Assembly (NCBI RefSeq): GCF_000158035.1
Contig: NZ_EQ973490.1
Coordinates: 291,652-340,769 of the forward strand
DNA length: 49,118 nucleotides
Direction of reading: 5' to 3'
Origin: Bacteroides cellulosilyticus DSM 14838
GTDB lineage: Bacteria > Bacteroidota > Bacteroidia > Bacteroidales > Bacteroidaceae
The translations under genes and the position numbers were made by a program. Positions 37,369 to 47,100 of the stretch are shown here, in pieces; the stretch's first letter is position 1, and each line of letters opens with the position of its first letter. Under the pieces are notes generated by a model. It was not told where the DNA came from. It ran no database searches and saw nothing but the letters and a program-made list of their open reading frames with translations.

Positions 37369-39492
37369 CTAATTTAGCCCACACCATTCTAAGAATTCAT
37401 CTTTCGATACCGAGGCGCAGCCGGTGCTCGAGTGTCCGTCCCTGAAATAAACCTCATCTCTATCCGGAACCCGTCCTTCACAGCCCCATCCTTCGTAATA
37501 CAGATAAAGCATATTGTTGTATTCAAACACTTCGCCAAACCAAATTCCTCCTTGGTCCCATTGTTTTGCGTCTCCGCGTTTGAAAAAAGGTTTGGTGTTA
37601 TCTACTTTTGTCCAGTTCAGCAAATCGTCGGAATAGGCCACATGGAAACGGTCGGGGAAGTCGAAGTAGCGTGTACTACTTTGATACACCATAAACCATT
37701 TGTTCACGCCATCCAACCGGAAAATACGCGTTCCGTTTACTGTTAAGCGGTCATGGTTTGCAGGACCTCCACCCGGCCAAAGTACTGTTGTAATCTCTGC
37801 ATTGGCAAAGCTCATCGGGTCGGAAGTAACGGCACAATCCACTTTCATGTGTCCATCATTACCATATCCGTATCCATAGTATATGTAGTACTTTCCGTTG
37901 TGGTATATAGCATCGCTGCATCCCACCCCGTCGAGCAGTTTAACCGGATCACCGAAAGTATATCCACCGTCGGTAGATTTTCGGCAAGCTAACGAACTAT
38001 GGAGTGTATTGGTTGATTGTCCGCATTTCGCGTGATAGTAGAAATATACATTATCGTCGCCACCCACTACCGGAGCGCAGTCAAGCAAATGGTCTTCATC
38101 GATTGTTCCCGGTGCACCGTGAGGTATTATTGGATTGTTTTCATTGGCTATCCATCCGCCTGTTGGATTGAATGTAGCCGCATCCTGTGTAAACAAACCA
38201 ATCTGATCATGATATACATTGGCTGCGTTGTAGCCGCTACCTCGAGCATACATCCACCAGTTCTCTCCGTCAGGCGATTCGTTTGGAGGCAAAATAGCAA
38301 CATTGGCTATGTGTTCGCACATCCAGGTAGGAGCACCTTGGTATCGCAATACCGGGTTGTTTTCATAACGAGTCATCAGCGATTCGCTTTTGTTGTTCGG
38401 CCCTGTAATATCATCAAAATAGAATACTTCTCCTCCTTCGGTTGTAACTCCTGCGTTAAACACAATTACAACTTTATCGTATGTTTCATCGGGCAAGTTC
38501 CAAGAAGTAAAATCAAACTCCAGCGTTTCCCATTCGTTGGCCACGGTGGTCTTTACATTCTGTAGTTCTTTGGCTTCTGCCCATGCCGTACTTTCAAGTT
38601 TGAAATATACAGGTATGTCTGCTGCCGGAGAATACACTTTCACTGTAAACAGTCCGCCATACTTGGAGAAGTTGAACTTCGTGTTATAATCCGAAGTGAT
38701 GGGCTCGGACCAAATCAATTCCCATTGGTCGCCTGCTGCAACAACTTTTCCACATTTCTTGCTGGTGTTTATACCATTTTTAAACGGATTGTCTACAATG
38801 CTGTATTCTAATCTGTCATTAGTTTTGAAGTTAATAAATGTATTTTCAAAGTTACAATAGTTTATGTATTCACTATCCGGGTCCGGATCAGGTGTCGGTT
38901 CAACGGCTTCTCCTACTTTTTGGTGAATATTATCGAGAAACCATTCTTCACCGCCCTCTGTTTCTACGCCTGCATCGAAAATCATCACGATCTTGTCGTA
39001 CACATTGTCGGGTAAGTTCCAAGAGGTAAAGTCGAACTCAAGCGTTTCCCATTGGTTGGCCACTGTAGATTTCACAGTGACTATTTCCTTGGCATCTGCT
39101 CCTGCCGAACTTTCGAGTTTGAAATATATAGGTGCATCTGCTTTGGGCGACCGTATTTGTACGGTGAACAATGCCCCTTCTTCCGTGAAGTTGAACGGTT
39201 TTGATACTGGTTCCGACCATATCAGCTCCCACATATCACCTGCCGAAACCACTTTCCCGCATTTTTCACTGGTGTTGGGTTCTTCTTTAAACGGATTGTC
39301 TACAACACTGTATTCTAATCTGTCATTAGTTTTAAAGTTAATAAATGTATTTTCAAAGTCGCAAATCTCAATATATTCCTTGCTCGGGTCTTTGGGCGGA
39401 TAGGGGTAAGGCCCATTTCTTTTGTCATCTTCGCTACATGCGCATAATGCAAGCATTAACAGTAAGTTTAATATATAGTTCTTAACTATCAT
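37369..39492 (-). CDS. Surface lipoprotein: two tandem beta-sandwich domains plus GH43-like propeller
   Basis: A 707-aa protein with lipobox ALCAC (Cys19) and a Pro/Asp-rich linker. Two homologous domains (~43-195 and ~210-370) share FENTFINFKTNDRLEYS, CGKVV, WELIWSEP and WETLEFDFTSWNLPD. They look like carbohydrate-binding beta-sandwiches. From ~385 a five-bladed propeller follows, with blade motifs DNVYFYYHAK, GKYYIYYGYG, KWFMVYQSS and MLYLYYEGWG typical of the GH43/GH32 clan. I cannot confirm a full catalytic triad. It is the last gene after susC- and susD-like genes and probably binds or trims glycan at the surface. A non-catalytic surface glycan-binding role is an alternative. Confidence 0.75.
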   Translation of the reverse strand: MIVKNYILNLLLMLALCACSEDDKRNGPYPYPPKDPSKEYIEICDFENTFINFKTNDRLEYSVVDNPFKEEPNTSEKCGKVVSAGDMWELIWSEPVSKPFNFTEEGALFTVQIRSPKADAPIYFKLESSAGADAKEIVTVKSTVANQWETLEFDFTSWNLPDNVYDKIVMIFDAGVETEGGEEWFLDNIHQKVGEAVEPTPDPDPDSEYINYCNFENTFINFKTNDRLEYSIVDNPFKNGINTSKKCGKVVAAGDQWELIWSEPITSDYNTKFNFSKYGGLFTVKVYSPAADIPVYFKLESTAWAEAKELQNVKTTVANEWETLEFDFTSWNLPDETYDKVVIVFNAGVTTEGGEVFYFDDITGPNNKSESLMTRYENNPVLRYQGAPTWMCEHIANVAILPPNESPDGENWWMYARGSGYNAANVYHDQIGLFTQDAATFNPTGGWIANENNPIIPHGAPGTIDEDHLLDCAPVVGGDDNVYFYYHAKCGQSTNTLHSSLACRKSTDGGYTFGDPVKLLDGVGCSDAIYHNGKYYIYYGYGYGNDGHMKVDCAVTSDPMSFANAEITTVLWPGGGPANHDRLTVNGTRIFRLDGVNKWFMVYQSSTRYFDFPDRFHVAYSDDLLNWTKVDNTKPFFKRGDAKQWDQGGIWFGEVFEYNNMLYLYYEGWGCEGRVPDRDEVYFRDGHSSTGCASVSKDEFLEWCGLN
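38779..39359 (-). repeat. Internal DNA repeat within the 707-aa gene
   Basis: The 74 bases at 38779-38852 recur at 39286-39359 with three mismatches, 507 bp (169 codons) apart. They encode the start of each beta-sandwich copy. Near-identity at DNA level points to a recent duplication or gene conversion between the copies. Confidence 0.8.
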
Positions 39493-39524
39493 GATATATG
39501 TATTTATTAAAGGTTACTTGTTTA

Positions 39525-41126
39525 TTAATCTAATGGGTATCCGGGGTTCTGTTCTAATTTAGGATTTGCCAACCGTTCCTTACGTGGAATAGGGAATAGG
39601 TTACGGAAGTCTTCACTTGAATCGTGTAAGAACCATTTCTTAGAAGTGAACACTCCGAATCGGATTAATTGCTGACGTCTATGTCCTTCTTGGCAGAATT
39701 CCCAAGCGTATTCTTGTAGGAATCGTTCGTCGTTCAAGTCTGCAACTTTTAAAACTTTATTACCGGTATAGTTAACGAAAGAACGTTTGCGAACATCATT
39801 AATCAAATCTACAATTTCCTGTGTAGCCACTTTGCCACCTTTACGATAGAGTGCCTCTGCTTTCATGAACAATACATCTGCATAGCGGAATAAAACGAAA
39901 TCATTCGATAATGTATTCACCGCACCTTTCTTTATTTCGTACTTATTCATGCGGGCTCCATATTGTTCGCCTGTAGTTGGTGTGTCTTCGTTCGGGTATA
40001 AAGGCACGTCTTTAGTGTATGCCAGCAATTTATCTTTATCGCTTGGATGCCAAGGGTCGCAATACATTGGAGCACCGACGGGACCGAAGTTTCCAACATT
40101 ATCATAAAGCTGACCGATGAGCCATGATTTTTCAAATCTCAAATCGTCTGGGTCATAGCTGTTTGCAAATTCGGGAGGGGCACAACAGCCTCCCCAAAAT
40201 CCGGTAATGGTGTTGGCATGGAACTGGTATTTCCAGTGCTGTGTCCATAAGTGGATAAGGAAAGTACATCCGTAATCGTAGACGTCATCATTACTTATCC
40301 CCATTACAATTTCCTTGGAGTTTTCATTATCTGTTACAAATGGTGCTTTATAGTCTGCTTCCAAATCGTAACGTGGGTCTTTGATAATCACGTCGCACAA
40401 TGCAATCACTTCATCCCAGTATGTCTTGCCTTCACCTTCCCATACTTCTGCATTCAGATATACTTTGGCCAACAACATGGAAGTTGAGAATTTGTCCCAG
40501 CGTCCATAGGTTTTGTCTGACAGGTGATCTATGGATTCGGTTATTTCTTTAACGATGAATTTGAACACATCTGCACGTTTCGATGTTTCGGGCAGGTATC
40601 CGGCCGGATTGTCGTATTTGGTTTCTATGGGTACATTGCCGAATAGGTCAATCAAGATATAGTACCAAAACGCACGTGCCACTCTTAGTTCGGAGACCAA
40701 TGCTTCGTTGTCGAATCCCATGCTTTCGAACTGATACAACAATCGGTTACAGTTGTTTATACTCTTGTATGCTCTATCCCAATTTCCTTCAAAGTGCGCA
40801 TCATCGTACAGCCATTTGTGCTGATTGAGGCGGTAGTAAATACCTCCATCGTACCAAGAGCCACCTCTTTTGGGTGTTACCCACAAGTCGGCCGACTCTT
40901 CCGTGGTGTACAAATATGCTCCTTGTGTGTGTGCGTTGTCACCACTATAAAGTTTCTGCAGATCACTGTAAACCTGTGCTATAGCTCCGGGTATATCTGC
41001 TTCCGTAAAGTTTTCAAAATATTTATCGGCTGTCAATTGGTCGTACACCTTTTCGTCGAGGTCGATACATGAGCCAAATAAGAATAAGCTCACGATTGCG
41101 CTATATATGATGTTTTTTCTTTTCAT
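39525..41126 (-). CDS. SusD-like glycan-binding lipoprotein
   Basis: A 533-aa outer-membrane lipoprotein (lipobox LFGSC, Cys20, followed by acidic IDLDEK). TPR-type helices include SELRVARAFWYYILIDLFGNVP (~143-164), the SusD hallmark. NDERFLQEYAWEFCQEGHRRQQLIRFGVF lies near the C-terminus. It follows its susC-like partner by 18 bases and would serve as its substrate-capturing lid. The binding-site residues cannot be mapped confidently, so the glycan is inferred from the neighbouring GH127-like gene. Confidence 0.93.
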   Translation of the reverse strand: MKRKNIIYSAIVSLFLFGSCIDLDEKVYDQLTADKYFENFTEADIPGAIAQVYSDLQKLYSGDNAHTQGAYLYTTEESADLWVTPKRGGSWYDGGIYYRLNQHKWLYDDAHFEGNWDRAYKSINNCNRLLYQFESMGFDNEALVSELRVARAFWYYILIDLFGNVPIETKYDNPAGYLPETSKRADVFKFIVKEITESIDHLSDKTYGRWDKFSTSMLLAKVYLNAEVWEGEGKTYWDEVIALCDVIIKDPRYDLEADYKAPFVTDNENSKEIVMGISNDDVYDYGCTFLIHLWTQHWKYQFHANTITGFWGGCCAPPEFANSYDPDDLRFEKSWLIGQLYDNVGNFGPVGAPMYCDPWHPSDKDKLLAYTKDVPLYPNEDTPTTGEQYGARMNKYEIKKGAVNTLSNDFVLFRYADVLFMKAEALYRKGGKVATQEIVDLINDVRKRSFVNYTGNKVLKVADLNDERFLQEYAWEFCQEGHRRQQLIRFGVFTSKKWFLHDSSEDFRNLFPIPRKERLANPKLEQNPGYPLD

Positions 41127-41144
41127 ATTCTGTTTTTTATGATA

Positions 41145-44063
41145 TTAAAATCCAAGTTTTACACCCAATGAGAACGACCGTGTCGTTGGATAACCATCAC
41201 AGTAGTCCATACCCGGAGTCAGTCCGTTCATGTTTACTTCAGGGTCAATGCCTTTATAGTTGGTAAAGGTGTACAAGTTGAGACCCGAAACATATAGCCT
41301 CAGGTTTTTTACAGCACTGCCATTAGGCAACTTAAATGTATACCCTAACGTGATATTGTCTAATTTAAGATAATCTCCTTCTTCTATATAATAGCTCACG
41401 TATGCCGGAGAGCGTCTTACGTATTGACCATATACCGATCTTAGCAATGTTTTAGGGTAGTTGAACTGTGTTCCTTTTTCGAATGTTTCGAAAAGCATGC
41501 GGTATTGGTTCAAGATTTCAAAGTCGAATGCTCCTCGCATAGATACCGTAAGGTCGAAGTTCTTGTAAGTGGCAGCAACAGTGAATCCGGCTCTCATGGT
41601 AGGAATACCGTTTCCTAATATCCGGCGAGAACTGTTATCACCATATTCGCCACCTTCCACGATCCAGTCTCCATTTTCGGTCATACCTATGTCGTTCCAT
41701 CCGTAGAAGTTACCTATGGCTCCGCCTTCTTGTACAATGTGGGTTGTCTTTTGCACAGGTGCTCCGGTGTATCCTAACTCAAGGAAGTCGCGTTGGTACA
41801 TTTCGTTCGACAGTTTAGTCAGCTTGTTTGTATTACGCGAGAAGTTGGCCGTCAAGTTCAAACGGAAATCTTTTGTTCGGATCGGTTCTCCCGACAAGAT
41901 GATTTCTATCCCTTTGTTTTCCACCTCGCCTACATTGGCCAATGTGGTCGATGCCAAGTTGGGAGGAACCGGCACGTTGTAGGTGTACAACAGGTCTTTG
42001 GTGTTTCTGATGTAGTAATCAATGTTACCCGTCAGGCGGTTATTGAACAAACCGAAGTCTAAACCAATGTTCGTTTCATGCTTTTCTTCCCATTTCAAGT
42101 CGGAATTGGCATTTTCGGTTGGAGCAACCGGCTGTACGACTGTGCCGTTGATAAGTATAGGCGAACCGAATGCGTAGCGCAGGTGCGATTGATAAGGGTT
42201 GGTAGGCTCTATACCTGTAACCCCGTAGCCTGCTCTAAGTTTAAGGTCGCTCAACCAAGTGAGGTCTTTCATGAACTCTTCCTGCGATATGCGCCATGCT
42301 CCGGATGCGGCATAGAACAATCCCCAACGGTTGTTTTTACCGAACTTGCTTGAACCTTCGTAACGCAAACTACCCGAGAAAAGATATCTGTCATTGTAGC
42401 TGTAGTTCACTCTTCCGAAGAAAGAAATCAACTTGTTCATGTATTTATATCCGTTCATAGCTGCTTGTCCGTCTTTCAAGGCCAAACCTAAATTGGGTTT
42501 GTTGTATCCTAAAGCATCTGTTGGATAATCATAGTTGTATATATCTAAAGCTTGTTCTTCGAAATCATTGTAGCTATATCCGGCCAGCACGCTGAAATCG
42601 TGCAGTTTGATGGTTTTGGTATATTGTCCGAATAACTCTAATGTACGCGATTCGTTGGTTTTTGCTTCGCGCCACACTTGCCCGTTGTGTACATTGTCAT
42701 AAGCTCGTGTGGCATACGTACCGTTGTTATTGTTATGTTTGGTTGTTCCGGCCTGCATGGTCAGTGATATTTCCTCGATGGGACGGTACACGACTTTACC
42801 GGTTGCAGTAATTTCATTCCACTTCAGGTCGTTGCTGAATTCATTAATAAGGCGTACCGGGTTTTCCGAATCATAGAATGTAGTGTACTTTCCTGTATTT
42901 TCGTCAAAAATTGGATTGGTAGGATTACCGGTTAGGGTGGCAAAATAAACAGCATTTTGCGCCACTTTCTTACCTTTTACATTCACATAGTCTAAATTGG
43001 CCCCCACAGATAGCTTGTTATCCAAGAACATTCTGTTTACCCCAATCTTAATCGTAGTACGTTCCTGATTGGTGTTTTTCATAATACCTTCATTTTTTTT
43101 GTAGTTTAAGCTAGCATAGTAATTCGTTTGTGCGTCGCCACCTTGGTATGCCAAGTGGTGGGTATGGTTCAAGGCATCACGAAATACCTGGTCTTTCCAT
43201 ACCGTATTGGTTCCTCCGTCATTGATGGCAGATACCAATCCACCTGTCAGTTCCGGCAAGCGGCGATATTCATCCGGAGACAGCACATCGATTTCGTTGG
43301 ATATTTGTTCGAGAGTGGCATACCCGTGATAGCTGATTGTTGCTTTTCCTGCCGATCCTTTTTTGGTAGTGACAAGGATTACTCCGTTTGTACCACGTGT
43401 ACCATAGATAGCTGCTGCCGATCCGTCTTTCAATACGTCAATGCTTTCAATATCGTCTACCGCTATATTGTTGAGGCTTCCGGGCAAACCGTCGATGATG
43501 ACCAATGGCTGCTGGTTACCGCTAAGGGTAGAAACACCACGGAGCATGGTTTGCACTTCTGCACCGTTGGGGTCGCCGGAAGTGGTATTAATGGCCAAAC
43601 CGGCTACTTTACCTTGAAGCAGTTGGAGAGGTGAACTTACTGCTCCTTGTACAAAGTCTTTATTGCCTACCGATGATATGGCATTGGTAAGCGTGCTTCT
43701 TTTTACAGTACCGTAGCCTACAACCACTACATCGCTCAACACCACGGCATCTTCCGTCATCACAATCTGTAGGTCATGTTGCCATCCTGTAACAGATTTC
43801 TCTATTGTAGTAAATCCTATGGATGAAAACACAAGTACGGGTTTGTTTCCTTGCAGTGTTAAGGAGAACTTGCCATCCATGTTTGTACTTACACCGTTGG
43901 TAGTTCCTTTTTCTACAACGGTTACACCGGGTAATGTATTACCATCTGTATCTTTCACTGTTCCCGTTACTGTCTTGTTTTGTGCGGAAACTGTGGATAC
44001 AACAAAGAATAGAAATAAAAAGATGTTCAATACAATCTTTCCTGTTCTAAATGTTCCTGTCAT
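41145..44063 (-). CDS. SusC-like TonB-dependent outer-membrane transporter
   Basis: A 972-aa transporter for oligosaccharides. The signal peptide ends near TVSAQ. A CarboxypepD_reg-like domain (~30-105, TVTGTVKDTDGNTLPGVTV) is followed by the plug with DVVVVGYGTVKRSTLTNAIS and SIDVLKDGSAAAIYGTRGTN. The barrel ends with an aromatic strand (SFSLGVKLGF). It is the first gene of the operon; upstream are a -7 box and tandem repeats likely bound by the hybrid regulator. It is clearly distinct from the SusC-like protein at 14952-18020. Confidence 0.95.
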   Translation of the reverse strand: MTGTFRTGKIVLNIFLFLFFVVSTVSAQNKTVTGTVKDTDGNTLPGVTVVEKGTTNGVSTNMDGKFSLTLQGNKPVLVFSSIGFTTIEKSVTGWQHDLQIVMTEDAVVLSDVVVVGYGTVKRSTLTNAISSVGNKDFVQGAVSSPLQLLQGKVAGLAINTTSGDPNGAEVQTMLRGVSTLSGNQQPLVIIDGLPGSLNNIAVDDIESIDVLKDGSAAAIYGTRGTNGVILVTTKKGSAGKATISYHGYATLEQISNEIDVLSPDEYRRLPELTGGLVSAINDGGTNTVWKDQVFRDALNHTHHLAYQGGDAQTNYYASLNYKKNEGIMKNTNQERTTIKIGVNRMFLDNKLSVGANLDYVNVKGKKVAQNAVYFATLTGNPTNPIFDENTGKYTTFYDSENPVRLINEFSNDLKWNEITATGKVVYRPIEEISLTMQAGTTKHNNNNGTYATRAYDNVHNGQVWREAKTNESRTLELFGQYTKTIKLHDFSVLAGYSYNDFEEQALDIYNYDYPTDALGYNKPNLGLALKDGQAAMNGYKYMNKLISFFGRVNYSYNDRYLFSGSLRYEGSSKFGKNNRWGLFYAASGAWRISQEEFMKDLTWLSDLKLRAGYGVTGIEPTNPYQSHLRYAFGSPILINGTVVQPVAPTENANSDLKWEEKHETNIGLDFGLFNNRLTGNIDYYIRNTKDLLYTYNVPVPPNLASTTLANVGEVENKGIEIILSGEPIRTKDFRLNLTANFSRNTNKLTKLSNEMYQRDFLELGYTGAPVQKTTHIVQEGGAIGNFYGWNDIGMTENGDWIVEGGEYGDNSSRRILGNGIPTMRAGFTVAATYKNFDLTVSMRGAFDFEILNQYRMLFETFEKGTQFNYPKTLLRSVYGQYVRRSPAYVSYYIEEGDYLKLDNITLGYTFKLPNGSAVKNLRLYVSGLNLYTFTNYKGIDPEVNMNGLTPGMDYCDGYPTTRSFSLGVKLGF

Positions 44064-44095
44064 ACGTATTAGTTTTAAAAATTAATTATCGACGG

Positions 44096-44103
44096 CAAAC
44101 TTA
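44096..44103 (-). promoter_or_regulatory. -7 box for the second susC-like operon
   Basis: TAAGTTTG on the minus strand matches TAnnTTTG and lies 32 bases before the susC-like start. A weak -33 may overlap the start of the tandem repeats upstream. Confidence 0.5.
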
Positions 44104-44124
44104 GTTAATAGCGCGTTTACGGGA

Positions 44125-44165
44125 ATGGACAATTATTTCAAATACATGGACAATTTGTCAAATAT
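44125..44165 (-). promoter_or_regulatory. Tandem 20-21-bp repeats, likely hybrid-regulator operator
   Basis: Two adjacent units begin ATGGACAATT and end TCAAATA (44125-44145 and 44146-44165) with a small indel in the middle. Their period is about two helical turns, and they end just upstream of the susC-like -7/-33 region. Hybrid two-component regulators with AraC-type HTH bind such direct repeats. Confidence 0.6.
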
Positions 44166-44167
44166 CG

Positions 44168-44185
44168 CCTCAGGAGCACCTGAGG
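44168..44185 (-). terminator. Hairpin after the hybrid regulator gene
   Basis: CCTCAGG and CCTGAGG form a perfect seven-bp stem with a four-base loop ten bases after the regulator stop codon. It is GC-rich with only a short T stretch after it. It probably ends the regulator transcript before the susC-like promoter region. Confidence 0.5.
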
Positions 44186-44194
44186 GGGCCGTTT

Positions 44195-47100
44195 TTATGA
44201 AGATTTGGAGTCGCGCCAATGCTGTGGAGACTGTGCAAAGCACTTCTTGAACGCTCTACTAAAATAGTACGGGTCGGAGAATCCGACTTCGTATGCAATC
44301 TCGGAAATGTTTTTATCGGTTTCGATCAGGATGCGTGCGGCATACTTGAGGCGTATGTTCTGAATAAACTCGTTGATGGACTGTCCGGTGGTGGCGCGAA
44401 GCTTGCGGTACAAGGAGGCCTTGCTCATGTTGAGCTCTGTACAGAACTTTTCCACGCCAAATTCCGGATCGGACAGGTTCTTGAGCACAAGGTTCACGGC
44501 ATTGTTCAGCAGTTCTTCGTCGGAATTGGAATGAGCCACCTCTACGTTGGACAGGTCAATGTCTACCTTATACTTCTGTTTGGCTTCATAACTGTTGTAC
44601 AACAGGTTCCTGATGCGCAATTCTAATAAGGACAGTTCGAACGGCTTGGTGATGTAGGCGTCTGCTCCCGACTTGTATCCGGAGTAACGGTAGCTTGTTT
44701 CGGAAAGTACCGTCATCAATATCACACGGATGTGGCTCGTGTTGATATCGCCTTTCAGGGTTTGGCAAAGTTCATAGCCCGACATGCCTTTCATCTTCAC
44801 ATCACTCACCACAATATCCACCGATTGCTGTTCTATCAGTTTCAAGGCTTCTTCGGCACTCGAAACAGCGGTTATCATGAATGCGTCCGACAGGTAATCG
44901 GCAATAATCTCGCGCAAGTCGTTGTCATCGTCCACGATGAGTACTTGTGTGTTGCGGGTCACGGCTTCAAACTGTAGGTCGGGCAGCTCGGCACCTGTGG
45001 CGGCCAAAGCCGGATTGTCGGAAAATACGTCCAAATTGTAATCGGTTATAGCACGGGGCTTCACCTGCAATATATCTTTGCGGATAGGAATGGAGAACGT
45101 AAAGCGAGTGTACTCTCCGGGCTGAGAATCGGCAGAAATAGTGCCGCCATGTACCTCTACCAATGACTTGACATAGGAAAGTCCAACGCCCGACGAGTAC
45201 TTGTCGTAAGAGTCGTTAGTAAAGAAGCGGTCGAAGATGAACGGCAGCTTGTCCTTGTCGATGCCTGCTCCGGTATTGGTTACGATGGTAACCACCTCAT
45301 CGGTATTGCACTGTATATCGATGGATAGCGTTCCGTTAGGGTCGGTGTATTTGGAAGCGTTGGACAGCAGGTTGTCGAATATCTTTTCCAACTTGTCGGC
45401 ATCGGCGTGTATGATGGTGTTCTGCCCTGCGTCTGTGACGTCGAATTGAATGTCTCTGGACTCGAACACCAACGTGTGCTTGCTCAGTACCGAGTGAATG
45501 AACTCCAAGTAGTTGATGGGTTCTATTTTCAGTTTCAGGTGTTCCAGCTCTCTGAACGCCAACAGTTCATTGATCAGGTTCAAAAGTTTATCGGCGTTTT
45601 TCTTGATAATGCTGTAGTAGTGCAGTTGTTTAGATGGTTTTACACGGTTTTCCATGAATTGGTTCACCGGCCCCAAGATTAACGAGAGGGGTGTCTTGAA
45701 CTCATGCGATATGTTGACAAAGAAGCGCAGTTTGAGTTCGTTGATCTCCGTATCTTTTTTCCGTTCTACTTTTTCGAGCGCCAATGCGTGCTTGTTCTTT
45801 TGGTTGGTGGTGAACAGGTAAAATAAATAAAGCGTAATGCCTGCCAAGGCAAGGGCAAACAGCACTTTGGCCAAGGTGGATTGCCACCACGGTGGACTGA
45901 TGCGTACGTGCAGTATGCGCTGGTTGTTGTGCGGCTTGCCGTCGTTGTCGACAGTACAGATGCTCAACTTGTACTTCCCGTAACTGAATGCGGGAAAGTC
46001 GAGCCGATGTTTGGAATCTAACATTTGCCATTGATCGTCGAAACCGAGGAATTTATAGGCAAACCGAGGTTTGCTGTGCAAATTGAACGTGTTGCAAGTA
46101 AAGTCTACACCCCATGAGGTTTGCTTGTGGTTGAGATGGATTTCCCGGATGTTGTTCAGTTCTTGGTTGAGCAGCTTGCCCGACCCAACCTCTTGCTTTT
46201 CGCCATGAACGTAGAAGTTGTCCAACCAAATGGGGTGGATGGCATCGTCAGGCTTTTCCATATCGGGGTCTACCACTACAAGCCCTTCCGTCGACCCGAA
46301 GTATAGTTTTCCGTCAATGTTGGCCGCGGCTTTGTAATTGAAACGATTGGTGGGCAAACCATCGCTTACGGTGTAGTTGGTGAACTTGGACAATTGCAGA
46401 TCGAACTTATAGAGCCCTTTATTGGTGGACAGCCAAATGTTGCTGTGCGCATCTTGCAGGATGGCATAGACGGTGTTGTCGGGGAAACCGTTGTTCTCCG
46501 TGTATTTACGGGTCGACATATCTGTGGGATCGATAATGGTGAGCCCCATGGTTTCGGAACCTAACGCTATCTTTCCGTCGGACAGTTCGTAAAGGTTGAC
46601 GTTGTTGTACACCTGTTCGGTTAACGGCACTACCCGGTACCCGTTTTGTACGTCCAATTTGAATACTCCGTGGCTGTAGGAAGCCACCCAGATATTGCCC
46701 TGCTTGTCTTCCATCAAATCCCAAACAAAGATGTCGTTGGGCAGGTTAATGGGGGCTTGCTCCACTTTGCCACTTGTGGGATTGTACACGCACAGTCCGC
46801 CATATTGTGTACCGATCCATATCGTACCTTTGCGGTCTTGAATGATACAGTACACGTTGTTGTACTGTATACTGCCTGCTTCTTGGCTATGCTGTCGCAG
46901 GTGTTTATAGCTTGAAGCACCTTTGGGGCTAATGTTGATTCCACCATAGTATGTACCGATCCAGAGGTTCTGGTTATTGTCCACACAGAGCGAGTGTATA
47001 TTGTTGCTATTCAGGTTGCTGTTTTCAGTGTTTATCACATCGACCTTATTATTGGATTCGTCGAGCACGAACAGCCCGAAGTTCTCGGTTCCTACCAAGA

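Noticed and set aside
38017..38565. 182-codon plus-strand frame inside the propeller lipoprotein gene
   Set aside because: It is antisense to a convincing lipoprotein with repeated domains; no motif or promoter supports it.
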